Positions 16,891 to 25,825 of a DNA stretch of 64,000 nucleotides are shown here, piece after piece (position 1 is the stretch's first letter; each line of letters starts with the position of its first letter). Origin of the DNA: Streptomyces sp. MMG1533 (GTDB lineage Bacteria > Actinomycetota > Actinomycetes > Streptomycetales > Streptomycetaceae); NCBI RefSeq assembly GCF_001279775.1, contig NZ_LGDG01000247.1, positions 55,992-119,991 on the forward strand, written 5' to 3'. Below the pieces are notes generated by a model that saw nothing but the letters and a program-made list of their open reading frames with translations, ran no database searches and was not told the origin of the DNA. The position numbers and the translations under genes were made by a program.

Positions 16891-19434
16891 TTAGGAGCTG
16901 AGCATTCCCAGCAGGATTGCCCGCTGTTCCTGCACCCAGTCGATGGTTGGGTCGAGCCCCATCGAGCGATCGAAGTCCAACAGGGCTCTCGAGTAATCTC
17001 CAAGTGCCTTGTACGCCAGCCCGCGATATCCCACGGCGACCGCGCTGTCGGGGTCCAGCTCCAATGAGCGGTCGAGGTCGTTCAGGGCTTCTTCGTAGCG
17101 CCCGAGTTCCAAGTAGGACATGGCACGGTCGCGAAGCAGGAATGCCTCGTTCGCGTCCTGCTCGGCGGCCTGGTTCAAATCCCTGAGCGCCTCGCCATAA
17201 CGGGCCAGTTCCCAGTACTGCCCTCCGTCGACCGGGCGCGCGGAGATGTCGTCATAGTCCACCTCGTACGCCTGGACCCAGGCCTGTCGGCCATCGGAGT
17301 CGGAGGCCGGCACCGAGTGGGGTGCGCTCTCTCCGGGCAGCGTGGGAGTGAGGTCGGGATCCAGCGCGAGCGCCCGGTTGAAGTCCCTTACCGCCGCGGC
17401 GTCCTGTCCGAGAGTCTGGTAGACGGTTCCCCGAGTGATCAGTGCCTGCGCGTTGTCGGGTTCCAACTCCAGGGCTCGGTCCAGGTCACGGAGCGCTTCC
17501 CCGTAAAGTCCCAGCTCGCGATACGTGTCTCCCCTGCCGTGCAGCGCGAAGGCGTTGTCTGGTTCCAGCCTCAGCAACCGGTCGAGGTCGCGCAACGCAT
17601 CGTCATAGCGCTGGAGATTTCGGTAGGCCGTTCCCCGAAGGACGAGGGCCATCACGTTGTCCGGTTCCAGCCGCAGCGCGCGATCGAGGTCGCGCAACGC
17701 GGCGTCCTGGTCCCCGGTGGCCAGGTGGACCGTGCCTCGGGCGGTGAGTACGTACGGATCTTCCGGTTTCAGTTGCACTGCTCGGTCGAGGTCCCGCAAC
17801 GCCTCCTCGTGACGCCCCAGCTCCTGGTACGTGGCTCCCCTGCCGTGCAGCGCGGAGGCGTTGTCCGGTTCCAGCCGCAGCAGCCGGTCGAGGTCGCGCA
17901 GCGCGGCGCGATACTGGGCGAGCCCCCAGTAGGCGGCGCCTCGTTCAAGGATCGCCACCGTGTTGTCCGGTTCGAGTACCAGGGCCCGGTCAAGGTCCCG
18001 GAGTGCCTCGTCGTTGCGCCCGAGGGCCGCGAGGAGGGCACCGCGCTCGACGAGCGCCGCCGTACCGTCCGGTTCCAGTGTCAGCGCCCGGTCCAGATCG
18101 AGTAACGCCTCATCGTGCCGGCCGAGTTCACGATGGCCGACGGCCCGCCTGATCAAGGCCGCCGGACCGTCCTGTTCGGCCGACTCCGATTTCCCCTCCG
18201 GCTCCCGCACGGTCTCGGAACGCGGTGAGCGAGGGTGGCGACCGCCCGGCTCCGTTGCCGTTTCCGGGCGCGGCGGCCGCTGCTGTCCCGATGGGACGGT
18301 CGCCGCCTCGGAAGGACCGGATTGCGCGACCTCGTCGAAGATCCGGCCGTCATGGGTTCGCGAATAGAGCACCGGAGTGCCCCACTCGAAGTTGTTCACT
18401 TCGCTGAGAATCGCGCGGCGCCCGTCATAGACTGCCGCATCCAATGGATAGCCGTCGGCGATGGTCTGATAGAACTCGCGGGCGAACGCGATGGCGGCGA
18501 CATCAGTGATTTCGAACTGCATCGCCACAACGGCCGGCAGGCCTTGCTGGATGAGGCTCTGCGCCGGACCTGCGAACGGATCGCTGCCGCTCCCCCTGCC
18601 GCCCTCGCAGGCGTTCAGCACCGCCAGCCGTATGCCGCGATCGTGGAGCATCCCACCGATTTCCTCACCGGTTACTTTACGTCCGTTCCCGTTCGGGTCC
18701 TCCACCATGAGCACGCCGTCCTGCCAGTCCGGCAGGTAAACGCCATGCCCGATGAAATGGAAGACGTGGAATTTCCCATGCCGCAGGCGTCGATGCAGGT
18801 GGGTCAGCGTCGCGCCCTCAAGTCGTTCGACGTAGACCTGGCCGGCGGCCTTCAGCTCGGCGAGAGCCTGGTTGACCTGATTCCATTCCTGCTCCACATC
18901 CAGGGGTGCCAGGCCGTTGGGGCTGGAAATCATGACGAGCACCCGAAGCGGTGCCTGCACCGTGAGCGGATTCGGACGGTCGGGCATCTCCAGGTAGCGC
19001 ACCAGCGGGGTCCACCGGGAGTGGACGAAGAAGCGTCTGCGGTCCGAGTCGTACAAGAATTCCCATGGAAGTTCCGAGATTCTTCCCGAAGCGCCGAGCC
19101 GCAGCAGGATGCGCAGACCGCAACCGGCCCGGTCGACCTCCCTGAGGCTGCTCTCCAGTGCGACTTTCAACGGCCCCTGGAACAACGACTTGTAGAGCCG
19201 CCCGCCGAAGTCCTTCAGCGGCGCCAGCTCGGGATTTCCCGGGCCGCGCGTGCCCTCACCCCTCGATCGACTCACCTTGAGCCGGAAATTCTCCAACTCC
19301 AGGACGGACGGCAGCTTGAAGTCCTTCTCGGTCTTGTACTCGCCGACCGGGGAACGCACCGAAGCTCGATACCTATCGGGTCTCGTGGGCTCGATAGAAA
19401 TTTCGAAATCTTGATAGGTGATCACGCTGCACAC
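16891..19434 (-). CDS. CHAT-domain (caspase-like) protein with tandem TPRs
   Basis: The 847-residue protein has an N-terminal region of about 130 residues and then a CHAT domain, a clan CD, caspase-related cysteine protease fold. The catalytic His lies in FHFIGHG (near residue 228) and the Cys in LNACEGG (near residue 275); both are present. A Pro/Glu/Arg-rich linker leads to about eleven TPRs of 34 residues, eight of them back to back with the consensus EALRDLDRAL-x-LEPDN. TPR-CHAT proteins act in several systems as proteases gated by TPR-bound partners. The start may be GTG 19434 or GTG 19425, the latter better placed behind a G-rich site. The small PPC-like gene follows. Confidence 0.85.
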   Translation of the reverse strand: MCSVITYQDFEISIEPTRPDRYRASVRSPVGEYKTEKDFKLPSVLELENFRLKVSRSRGEGTRGPGNPELAPLKDFGGRLYKSLFQGPLKVALESSLREVDRAGCGLRILLRLGASGRISELPWEFLYDSDRRRFFVHSRWTPLVRYLEMPDRPNPLTVQAPLRVLVMISSPNGLAPLDVEQEWNQVNQALAELKAAGQVYVERLEGATLTHLHRRLRHGKFHVFHFIGHGVYLPDWQDGVLMVEDPNGNGRKVTGEEIGGMLHDRGIRLAVLNACEGGRGSGSDPFAGPAQSLIQQGLPAVVAMQFEITDVAAIAFAREFYQTIADGYPLDAAVYDGRRAILSEVNNFEWGTPVLYSRTHDGRIFDEVAQSGPSEAATVPSGQQRPPRPETATEPGGRHPRSPRSETVREPEGKSESAEQDGPAALIRRAVGHRELGRHDEALLDLDRALTLEPDGTAALVERGALLAALGRNDEALRDLDRALVLEPDNTVAILERGAAYWGLAQYRAALRDLDRLLRLEPDNASALHGRGATYQELGRHEEALRDLDRAVQLKPEDPYVLTARGTVHLATGDQDAALRDLDRALRLEPDNVMALVLRGTAYRNLQRYDDALRDLDRLLRLEPDNAFALHGRGDTYRELGLYGEALRDLDRALELEPDNAQALITRGTVYQTLGQDAAAVRDFNRALALDPDLTPTLPGESAPHSVPASDSDGRQAWVQAYEVDYDDISARPVDGGQYWELARYGEALRDLNQAAEQDANEAFLLRDRAMSYLELGRYEEALNDLDRSLELDPDSAVAVGYRGLAYKALGDYSRALLDFDRSMGLDPTIDWVQEQRAILLGMLSS
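17350..18165. repeat. 102-bp tandem direct repeats coding TPRs
   Basis: Eight successive 102-bp units encode 34-residue TPRs with strong nucleotide similarity, for instance recurring CGGTCGAGGTCGCGCAACGC and TTGTCCGGTTCCAG stretches. The high DNA identity implies recent unit duplication or gene conversion, so copy number may vary between strains and the region is prone to assembly collapse. Confidence 0.75.
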
Positions 19435-19688
19435 CCCCGCCTGCGCCCTGGCCGGCGGCCGATCACGACGATCACGGCCTCCCTGCCGACAGCCGTATTC
19501 ACTATCCCGGAGCGATGACCAGGATGGCTAGCACTCCGATGGAAAACGGGACCCACTCCCGGCCTATATCCGGTCGCGGATCTTCCCTTTGTCACTCAGG
19601 GAGGAAGAAGGGGCGGAAGCGACGGCAGTTCGGTTTCTTCCGGCCGAACCGCACCTTGAGAAACGCACCGGCAGGGACCGGCCGAACA
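19435..19688. other. Upstream region of the CHAT gene
   Basis: No supported gene. A 37-codon minus-strand frame (MAAGIDVRPVPAG...) ends at 19592, but it overlaps the neighbouring gene's end and has no family resemblance. The promoter of the CHAT gene is expected here. Confidence 0.35.
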
Positions 19689-20072
19689 TCAATCCCCGCT
19701 GCCATAGGGCCGCGTAAGAATCTCCAGGTTGTGCCCGTTCGGGTCGTCGAAGTACGTGCCCCGGCCGCCGTCGTTGTGGTTGATCTCCCCGGCACGGCGA
19801 TGGTACGGATCCGCCCAGTACGTCAGGCCGGCCTCGCGGACGCGGGCGAAGATCGTGTCGAAGTCCTCCTCGGAGACGAGGAAGGCGTAGTGCTGCGGGG
19901 TGATGGAGTCGGTGGTGTCCAGGTAGTCGAGGGTCACGCCGTTCGGGATCTCGACCGGGATGAAGGGGCCGTACTGGGGCAGCACCTCCAGGCCCAGGAT
20001 GTCGGCGAGGAATCGGGCCGAGGCGTGTTTGTCGTGTGCGGCGACGATGGTGTGGTTCAGGTGGACGGTCAT
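19689..20072 (-). CDS. VOC-family (glyoxalase-like) protein
   Basis: The 127-residue protein has the paired beta-alpha-beta-beta-beta modules of the vicinal oxygen chelate superfamily. It shows VHLNHTIVAAHDKHASARFL in the first half, and the closing block GTYFDDPNGHNLEIL with the C-terminal metal-ligand Glu in the second. The N-terminal metal His is likely in HLNHT. Members include glyoxalases, dioxygenases and resistance proteins, so the reaction cannot be named. It is divergent from the iron-uptake operon, and the two share a 155-bp intergenic region with an iron box; whether the box also controls this gene is unknown. Confidence 0.85.
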   Translation of the reverse strand: MTVHLNHTIVAAHDKHASARFLADILGLEVLPQYGPFIPVEIPNGVTLDYLDTTDSITPQHYAFLVSEEDFDTIFARVREAGLTYWADPYHRRAGEINHNDGGRGTYFDDPNGHNLEILTRPYGSGD

Positions 20073-20134
20073 CGTGCGGACCTCCTCGCGCCGAGTGCGG
20101 GCCTCCTCCGTACCGACCATACTCCGCGACCGGT

Positions 20135-20153
20135 TAAGGTAAGCCTTGCCTTA
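20135..20153. promoter_or_regulatory. Iron box (DmdR/IdeR operator) upstream of siderophore uptake genes
   Basis: TAAGGTAAGCCTTGCCTTA matches 13 of 19 positions of the DtxR/IdeR consensus TTAGGTTAGGCTAACCTAA, including both conserved half-site cores. It lies about 75-90 bp before the binding-protein start. Repression by DmdR with ferrous iron is inferred from this match. Confidence 0.75.
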
Positions 20154-20227
20154 GCAAACCGGTTCATTGGTAAACGAGTGCAACGGTGCCGGAACCATCG
20201 GTGGACCACCACATCGTCGGAGTCGTC

Positions 20228-21301
20228 GTGCGTGCAGTAGCAGTGAAGGCCGTCCTGGCCACGGCCGTTGTCGGAGGGCTGCTCGCCGGCTGCTCGTCCT
20301 CGGACGGCGGTGACGGGAGCGCGGAGAAGGCAGCCGCGCGCAACCCCGTCATGGGCGCCTCCGAGGGGGCCACGGAGGGGCCGTCCGCCGCGCCGAGCGC
20401 GCTCGCCGACGGCATGGGTGCCGACACGGACACCGACGGGACGTTCCCGCGGACCGTGACCCACTTCCAGGGGAAGACGACCCTGAAGGCCGAGCCGAAG
20501 AAGATCGCCGTGCTGAGCACGGGTCAGCTCGACGACCTGCTGTCCCTCGGGATCGTGCCGACGGCCACCACCCGCGCCGACAACGCCGGGCTCGTACCCG
20601 ACTACCTCGCCGACGCCTTCCCGAAGGACAAGTCGCAGCTCGCCGGCATGACCGACGCGGGCACCCGGCAGGCGCCCAACCTGGAGTCCCTCGCGGCGGC
20701 CAAGCCGGACCTGATCCTCGCCAACGACTCGCTCGGCGACCTCTACCCCAAGCTGTCGAAGATCGCGCCCACCGTGATCACCGCCGGCAACGGCATCAAC
20801 TGGAAGCGCGACCTGCTCCTCGTCGGCGAGGCCGTCGGCAAGGGCGAGGCGGCCCGGGACATGCTGGACGACATCACGTCCGACGCCGCCGACAAGGGTG
20901 CGGACCTCGGCGGTCCCACCGTCTCCATGGTGCGGTTCACCCCGGACCGCACCCGTATGTTCGGCGTCTCCTCCTTCACCGGGTCCATCGCCGTCGACAT
21001 GGGGCTGTCGCGGCCCAAGTCGCAGCAGTTCAAGGCGATTTCCGAGGACATCGGCCCGGAGAGCATCGACACCGCCGACGGTGACTGGATCTTCTACTCC
21101 GTCCAGGGCGACGCGTCCGAGACCGACGCCGCTGGGGGTACCCCCTCTGGGGGAGTGCTGGCCGGGCCGCTGTGGAAGTCGATGAAGGCGGTCGAGGCGG
21201 GGCAGGCCGTGAAGGTCGACGACGACCCCTGGTACCTCAACGCCGGTCCGACCGCCGCGCGTCTGGTGATACGACAGCTCGCCGAGCACATCGGCAAGTG
21301 A
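20228..21301 (+). CDS. Siderophore ABC transporter substrate-binding lipoprotein
   Basis: With the GTG start at 20228 the protein is 357 residues and opens with a classical lipoprotein signal, AVVGGLLAGCSSSDGGDG, lipidated on the Cys at about position 22. The mature part is a periplasmic-binding type III (FecB/FhuD) domain: KIAVLSTGQLDDLLSLGIVP, LAAAKPDLILANDSLGDLYP, LSKIAPTVITAG, and a C-terminal NAGPTAARLVIRQLAEHIGK. It would bind a ferric siderophore outside the membrane and pass it to the two permeases that follow. An alternative GTG at 20186 would add residues before the signal and is less likely. An iron box lies upstream. The stop overlaps the next start (GTGA). Confidence 0.9.
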   Translation: MRAVAVKAVLATAVVGGLLAGCSSSDGGDGSAEKAAARNPVMGASEGATEGPSAAPSALADGMGADTDTDGTFPRTVTHFQGKTTLKAEPKKIAVLSTGQLDDLLSLGIVPTATTRADNAGLVPDYLADAFPKDKSQLAGMTDAGTRQAPNLESLAAAKPDLILANDSLGDLYPKLSKIAPTVITAGNGINWKRDLLLVGEAVGKGEAARDMLDDITSDAADKGADLGGPTVSMVRFTPDRTRMFGVSSFTGSIAVDMGLSRPKSQQFKAISEDIGPESIDTADGDWIFYSVQGDASETDAAGGTPSGGVLAGPLWKSMKAVEAGQAVKVDDDPWYLNAGPTAARLVIRQLAEHIGK

Positions 21302-22287
21302 GCCCGAAACGCCTGGCCTGGCCGGCGGCCGTCCTCGCGGTGGCCGCCGTCGGCATGCTCAGCCTCGCCGTCGGCACCCGTGCGGTACCGCTGCCGGCCG
21401 TGTTCGACGCCCTGCTGCACGGCGGGGGCTCGCCGGACGCCCTGGTCGTACGGTCGCTTCGGGTGCCGCGGACCGAGGTCGGACTGACTGCGGGTGCCGC
21501 GCTCGGCGTCGCGGGCGCCGCGCTCCAGGCCGTCACCCGCAATCCGCTCGCCGATCCCGGCATCCTCGGGCTGAGCCAGGGCGCCGCGGCCGGGGTCGTC
21601 CTCGCCATCGGGTTCGGGCTGGCGAACGGCTTCGGGGGGTACGTCTGGTACGCCTTCGCCGGTGCCGTCGTCGCCGCGTGTCTGGTGTACGCGATCGCCG
21701 CGCGGGGGCGGGACGGGGCGTCGCCGGTGAAGCTGGCGCTGGCGGGTACGGCGTTGTCCGCGATGACCGCCGGGGCCACGACCGTCGTCCTGACCTCCAG
21801 CTCCGCCACGCTCGACCAGTTCCGGTTCTGGCAGGTGGGCGCGCTGAGCGGGCGGGACGCGGACACCGTCGTACGCATGCTGCCGTTCCTGGCGGCCGGG
21901 GCGCTGCTCGTGCTGGCCTGTGCGCGCGGGCTGGACGCGCTGGCGCTGGGGGACGAGACGGCGCGGGCGCTGGGGCACCGGGTTCAGCTGGTGCGGGGGG
22001 CGGCGGCGCTGGGGGCGACCCTGCTGACCGCTGCCGCGGTCGCCGCCGCCGGTCCGATCGCCTTCGTCGGCCTCGCCGTGCCTCACCTGGCCCGACGGCT
22101 GGTGTCCGGGGGGCATCGTGCGGTGCTGCCGCTGTCCGCGCTGCTCGGGGCGGTGTTGCTGCTGGGCGCGGATGTGGCGGGGCGGGTGGTACGGGCTCCT
22201 GCGGAGGTGCCGGCCGGGGTGATGACCGCGTTGGTGGGGGTGCCGGTGCTGGTGGTGCTGGTACGGCGTAAGGGAGCCGTCGCGTGA
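21298..22287 (+). CDS. FecCD-family iron-siderophore permease (first subunit)
   Basis: The 329-residue integral membrane protein has nine to ten hydrophobic helices and the family signatures LRVPRTEVGLTAGAALGVAG, AVTRNPLADPGILGLSQGA and AGPIAFVGLAVPHLARRLV, the last containing the coupling helix region. It forms the inner-membrane channel with the next gene product. GTG 21298 overlaps the stop of the lipoprotein gene, and its own stop overlaps the next start, so the three genes are translationally coupled. An ATPase gene is missing downstream, so it must use one encoded elsewhere. Confidence 0.9.
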   Translation: MSPKRLAWPAAVLAVAAVGMLSLAVGTRAVPLPAVFDALLHGGGSPDALVVRSLRVPRTEVGLTAGAALGVAGAALQAVTRNPLADPGILGLSQGAAAGVVLAIGFGLANGFGGYVWYAFAGAVVAACLVYAIAARGRDGASPVKLALAGTALSAMTAGATTVVLTSSSATLDQFRFWQVGALSGRDADTVVRMLPFLAAGALLVLACARGLDALALGDETARALGHRVQLVRGAAALGATLLTAAAVAAAGPIAFVGLAVPHLARRLVSGGHRAVLPLSALLGAVLLLGADVAGRVVRAPAEVPAGVMTALVGVPVLVVLVRRKGAVA

Positions 22288-23606
22288 AGGGCGCCCGGCG
22301 CTGGTGCCGGCGGGTGGGTGGCGCAGCCCGGCGCCACGGGGTGCCGCCCGCGCCCACCCGTGCCGCCCCAGGCGGCACGCATGCCCGCGGGATGGCGGGG
22401 TCGGCCACGCGCGGGACGGCGGGCACAACCACCCATGGGATGGCGGGGACAACCACCCACGGGACGGCCGGGTCCGCCACCCACGGGACGGCGGGGTCCG
22501 CCACCCACGGGACGGCGGGGTCCGCCACCCGCGGGACGGCGAACACGACCACTCACAGGACAACGCCCACGACCACCCCCGGAATGACGATCCTCCGCCC
22601 CCGCCCCCGCGTCTCCCTCCTCCTCCACCGCCGCTCCGCAGCAGCCGCCGTGATCCTCCTCGTGCTCCTCGTCGGCGTCATGCTCGCCTCGGCCTGTCTC
22701 GGGCAGACGTACGTCTCCCCTGCCGAGGTCTGGCGCACCCTGCGCACCGGATCCGGGCCGTACGACCTGGTCGTCGGGGAGTTGCGGGTGCCGCGGATCG
22801 TGCTGGGGGCGCTCGTGGGGGCGGCGCTCGGGGTCTCCGGGGCGCTCGTGCAGAGCGTGACCCGCAACCCCCTCGCCAGCCCGGACGTGATCGGCGTCGG
22901 GCACGGCGCCGCGGCCGCGACCGTGCTCGCCCTGGCGACCGGGACCGTCAGCTCACCCGGCGCGATGCCCGCCGTCTCCGTCGCCGGCGGGCTCGGCGCC
23001 GCCGCCCTCGTCTACGTACTGGCGTGGCGGCGCGGCATGCAGCCGAGCCGGTTCGTGCTCACCGGTGTCGGCATCGGGGTCGCGCTGTCCGCGATCGTCC
23101 AGCTGTATCTCACCGACAGCGAGCTGGAGGCCGCCGAGCAGATCAAACTGTGGCTGACCGGCAGCCTCAACGGGCGCGGCTGGGAGCAGGCGGGGCCCCT
23201 GGCCGTCGTACTGCTGCTGTGTCTGCCCGCGCTGGTGTGGGCGAGCCGGGCAGTACGGCCGCTCGGGCTCGACCCGGACACGGCGGCCGCACTCGGTGTA
23301 CGGGTGGACCGGGCCCGCCTCGGCCTCACCGTGCTGGGGGTCGTGCTCGCCGCCACGGCGACCGGCGCCGCGGGACCGATCGGCTTCGTCGCCCTGACCG
23401 CACCCCAGCTGGCCCGCCGGATCACCCGGACGCCCCAACTGCCTCTGGTGTGCTCGGCGTTGACCGGCGCGTTCGTGCTGGTCGTCGCCGACCTCGCGGC
23501 CCGCACCCTGCTGCCCCCGCTGGAGATCCCGGTCGGCGCGCTCACGTCCCTGGTCGGCGGGCCGTATCTGCTGTGGCTGCTGGGCCGTCGTACGGCGGCA
23601 CGATGA
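22284..23606 (+). CDS. FecCD-family permease with repetitive N-terminal extension
   Basis: From about residue 101 this is a normal FecCD permease: LRVPRIVLGALVGAALGVSG, VTRNPLASPDVIGVGHGAA, AGPIGFVALTAPQLARRI, and IPVGALTSLVGGPYLLWLLG at the end. The first 100 residues are unusual: a basic start, then eight 8-residue units of the type GTAGSATH encoded by 24-bp tandem repeats. If GTG 22284 (overlapping the previous stop) is used, the protein is 440 residues with this cytosolic tail. The internal ATG 22584 would give a family-sized 340-residue protein. Coupling favours the first start and family length the second. Confidence 0.85.
   Translation: MKGARRWCRRVGGAARRHGVPPAPTRAAPGGTHARGMAGSATRGTAGTTTHGMAGTTTHGTAGSATHGTAGSATHGTAGSATRGTANTTTHRTTPTTTPGMTILRPRPRVSLLLHRRSAAAAVILLVLLVGVMLASACLGQTYVSPAEVWRTLRTGSGPYDLVVGELRVPRIVLGALVGAALGVSGALVQSVTRNPLASPDVIGVGHGAAAATVLALATGTVSSPGAMPAVSVAGGLGAAALVYVLAWRRGMQPSRFVLTGVGIGVALSAIVQLYLTDSELEAAEQIKLWLTGSLNGRGWEQAGPLAVVLLLCLPALVWASRAVRPLGLDPDTAAALGVRVDRARLGLTVLGVVLAATATGAAGPIGFVALTAPQLARRITRTPQLPLVCSALTGAFVLVVADLAARTLLPPLEIPVGALTSLVGGPYLLWLLGRRTAAR
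22389..22580. repeat. 24-bp tandem repeat, seven copies plus a degenerate eighth
   Basis: Seven 24-bp units (GGGACGGCGGGGTCCGCCAC plus four bases, with variants) run from 22389 to 22556. A diverged eighth unit follows. The length is a multiple of three and has no stop in the permease frame, so the frame is kept whatever the copy number. Confidence 0.85.
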
Positions 23607-23631
23607 AGGGCCCCGGAACACCCGGGGCCCT
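23607..23631 (+). terminator. Rho-independent type hairpin after the siderophore operon
   Basis: A perfect 10-bp stem (AGGGCCCCGG / CCGGGGCCCT) with a 5-base loop follows the permease stop directly. There is no U-run, as is common in Streptomyces. It can serve both this operon and the convergent alcohol dehydrogenase. Confidence 0.8.
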
Positions 23632-23648
23632 CGCTCGTACGGCGAGAC

Positions 23649-24689
23649 TCAGATCGTCGCCGTGTCGATCACGAACCGGTACCGGACATCGCTGCTCAGC
23701 ACCCGCTCGTACGCCTCGTTGATCTCGGAGGCGCCGATCAGCTCTATCTCCGCGCCGATGCCGTGCTCCGCGCAGAAGTCCAGCATCTCCTGGGTCTCCT
23801 GGATGCCGCCGATGCCGGATCCGGCGAGGGTCTTGCGGCCGGCGATCACCGAGAAGAGGTTGAGGGAGATGGGCTCCTCGGGGGCGCCGACGTTCACCAG
23901 CGCGCCGTCCGTCTTCAGCAGCGAGAGGAACGCGCCGAAGTCGAGCGGGGCGGAGACCGTCGAGATGATCAGGTCGAAGGTGCCGGCCAGCTCCTCGAAG
24001 GTCTTCGGGTCGCTGGTGGCGTAGTAGTGGTCGGCGCCCAGCTTCAGGCCGTCGTCCTTCTTGCGCAGGGACTGCGAGAGGACCGTGACCTCGGCGCCGA
24101 GCGCGTGCGCGATCTTGACGCCCATGTGACCGAGGCCGCCCATGCCGACGACGGCGACCTTCTTGCCCGGGCCCGCGTTCCAGTGCTGCAGAGGCGAATA
24201 CGTGGTGATGCCGGCGCACAGCAGCGGCGCCGCCACGTCCAGGGACAGGCCGTCGGGGATGCGGACGACGAAGTTCTCGTCGACGACGATCTTCTCCGAG
24301 TAGCCGCCGTAGGTGGGCTCGCCGTCCTTGCCGAGCGCGTTGTACGTGCCGACGCTGCCGCCGGTGCAGTACTGCTCCAGCCCGGCCTTGCAGTTGTCGC
24401 ACTCACGGCAGGAGTCGACCAGGCAGCCCACGCCCACGCGGTCGCCGACCTTGTACTTGGTGACACCGGGGCCGACCTCGGAGACGACGCCCGCGATCTC
24501 GTGGCCCGGGACCATCGGGAAGATCGCTTCGCCCCAGCCCTCGCGGACCTGGTGGATGTCGGAGTGACAGATGCCGGCGAACTTGATGTCGATCAGCACA
24601 TCGAACTCGCGGACCGCTCGGCGCTCGATGGTGGTGCGCTCCAGCGGAGCCTTGGCGGCGGGTGCGGCGTATGCAGCAACAGTGGTCAT
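23649..24689 (-). CDS. Zinc-dependent alcohol dehydrogenase (CAD/YahK-type aldehyde reductase)
   Basis: The 346-residue medium-chain dehydrogenase has the catalytic zinc site GICHSDIH (Cys near 41) and GHEIAG, the structural zinc cluster CRECDNC-x-x-GLEQYC, and the NAD(P) fingerprint [11 protein letters not shown]. The text [19 protein letters not shown] is typical of the cinnamyl-alcohol dehydrogenase/YahK group, which reduces many aldehydes with NADPH. Function is therefore aldehyde reduction or alcohol oxidation, with the natural substrate unknown. It is divergent from an HTH regulator 170 bp away, which probably controls it. Confidence 0.9.
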   Translation of the reverse strand: MTTVAAYAAPAAKAPLERTTIERRAVREFDVLIDIKFAGICHSDIHQVREGWGEAIFPMVPGHEIAGVVSEVGPGVTKYKVGDRVGVGCLVDSCRECDNCKAGLEQYCTGGSVGTYNALGKDGEPTYGGYSEKIVVDENFVVRIPDGLSLDVAAPLLCAGITTYSPLQHWNAGPGKKVAVVGMGGLGHMGVKIAHALGAEVTVLSQSLRKKDDGLKLGADHYYATSDPKTFEELAGTFDLIISTVSAPLDFGAFLSLLKTDGALVNVGAPEEPISLNLFSVIAGRKTLAGSGIGGIQETQEMLDFCAEHGIGAEIELIGASEINEAYERVLSSDVRYRFVIDTATI

Positions 24690-24859
24690 GCCGGGGTTCT
24701 CCTAGCAGTGGTGTCGCGCCCGGCTGCCTTCCGGCTGGGCACGGAGATCAGCCTGCCCGACCGATCGGCGTTCACCCAGACCACGGCTCTGCCTACGTCC
24801 ACCGGTCCTACCACTGGCGGGGTCAGGTTGGTGTGCGTACGACCGTGAATACTGGAGGC

Positions 24860-25789
24860 ATGGACGAACAGCCCGAACCCGCACAGGACCCCTCCCCCGA
24901 GACCGGCGGGTCCCTGGACCGGCGCGCCGAGCTCAGCGAGTTCCTGCGCACCCGGCGGGCCCGGCTGAAGCCGGAGGACGTGGGGCTGCCGGACTTCGGG
25001 CGGCACCGCCGGGTGCCGGGGCTGCGCCGGGAGGAGCTGGCCCAGCTGGCCGGGGTGTCCGCGGCGTACTACACACGCCTGGAGCAGGGCAACGGGCGGA
25101 ACGTGTCGGCGGAGGTCCTCGACGCCATCGCCCGCGCGCTCAGGCTGTCCGACGCCGAGCACGCCCACCTCACGCATCTGGCGAAGCCCAAGCAGCACAA
25201 GAAGAAGCAGGGCGTGCGCACCCAGCAGGTGCGGGGCGCGCTGCGGCAGCTGCTGGACACCATGGACGGCATTCCCGCGTACGTCGTGGGCCGGCGCTCC
25301 GACATCCTCGTCTGGAACCGGATGGCCGCGGCGGTCTTCGGCGACTGGTCGCAGCTGCCGCCGCAGGAGCGGAACTGGGCGCGGATGACGTTCCTGAAGC
25401 CGGAGTACCGCGAGCTGTTCGTCGAGTGGGAGCAGAAGGCGACCGACATCGTCAGCTATCTGCGCCTGGACGCGGGCTGTCACCCGGACGACCCGCGGCT
25501 GTCCGCGCTGGTGGGCGAACTCTCCGTGAAGAGCGAGGAGTTCAGGCGGCTGTGGGCCACCCACGACGTCAAGGAGAAGAGCTACGGCGTCAAGCGGATG
25601 CAGCATCCGCTCGTCGGCCACCTCGAGCTCTCCTTCGAGACGTTCCGGCTGATCGACGACCAGGAGCAGACCCTGATCACCTACCACGCCGAACCGGGCT
25701 CCCCGTCGGCCGAAGCCCTGCGCCTGCTGGCGAGCTGGGGCACGGACGCGACGCGCTCGGGCACGCAGTCGACGACGCCCCAGGCCTGA
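24860..25789 (+). CDS. XRE/MmyB-like transcriptional regulator
   Basis: The 309-residue protein has an XRE-type helix-turn-helix at about residues 40-95 (VPGLRREELAQLAGVSAAYY, TRLEQGNGRNVS). A MmyB-like ligand-binding domain follows (VLDTMDGIPAYVVGRRSDIL, VWNRMAAAVFGDW, then WATHDVKEKSYGVKRMQHP). Such regulators are usually divergent from the oxidoreductase they control and are thought to bind a small, perhaps lipid-like ligand. Here the divergent partner is the zinc alcohol dehydrogenase. ATG 24860 follows a TGGAGG ribosome site. Confidence 0.9.
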   Translation: MDEQPEPAQDPSPETGGSLDRRAELSEFLRTRRARLKPEDVGLPDFGRHRRVPGLRREELAQLAGVSAAYYTRLEQGNGRNVSAEVLDAIARALRLSDAEHAHLTHLAKPKQHKKKQGVRTQQVRGALRQLLDTMDGIPAYVVGRRSDILVWNRMAAAVFGDWSQLPPQERNWARMTFLKPEYRELFVEWEQKATDIVSYLRLDAGCHPDDPRLSALVGELSVKSEEFRRLWATHDVKEKSYGVKRMQHPLVGHLELSFETFRLIDDQEQTLITYHAEPGSPSAEALRLLASWGTDATRSGTQSTTPQA

Positions 25790-25825
25790 CACGGCGGTTC
25801 AGCGGCCATGGACGTCGTACCGTGT

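Noticed and set aside
22389..22580. CRISPR array
   Set aside because: The 24-bp units are contiguous without unique spacers and code an in-frame repeat; no cas genes are near.
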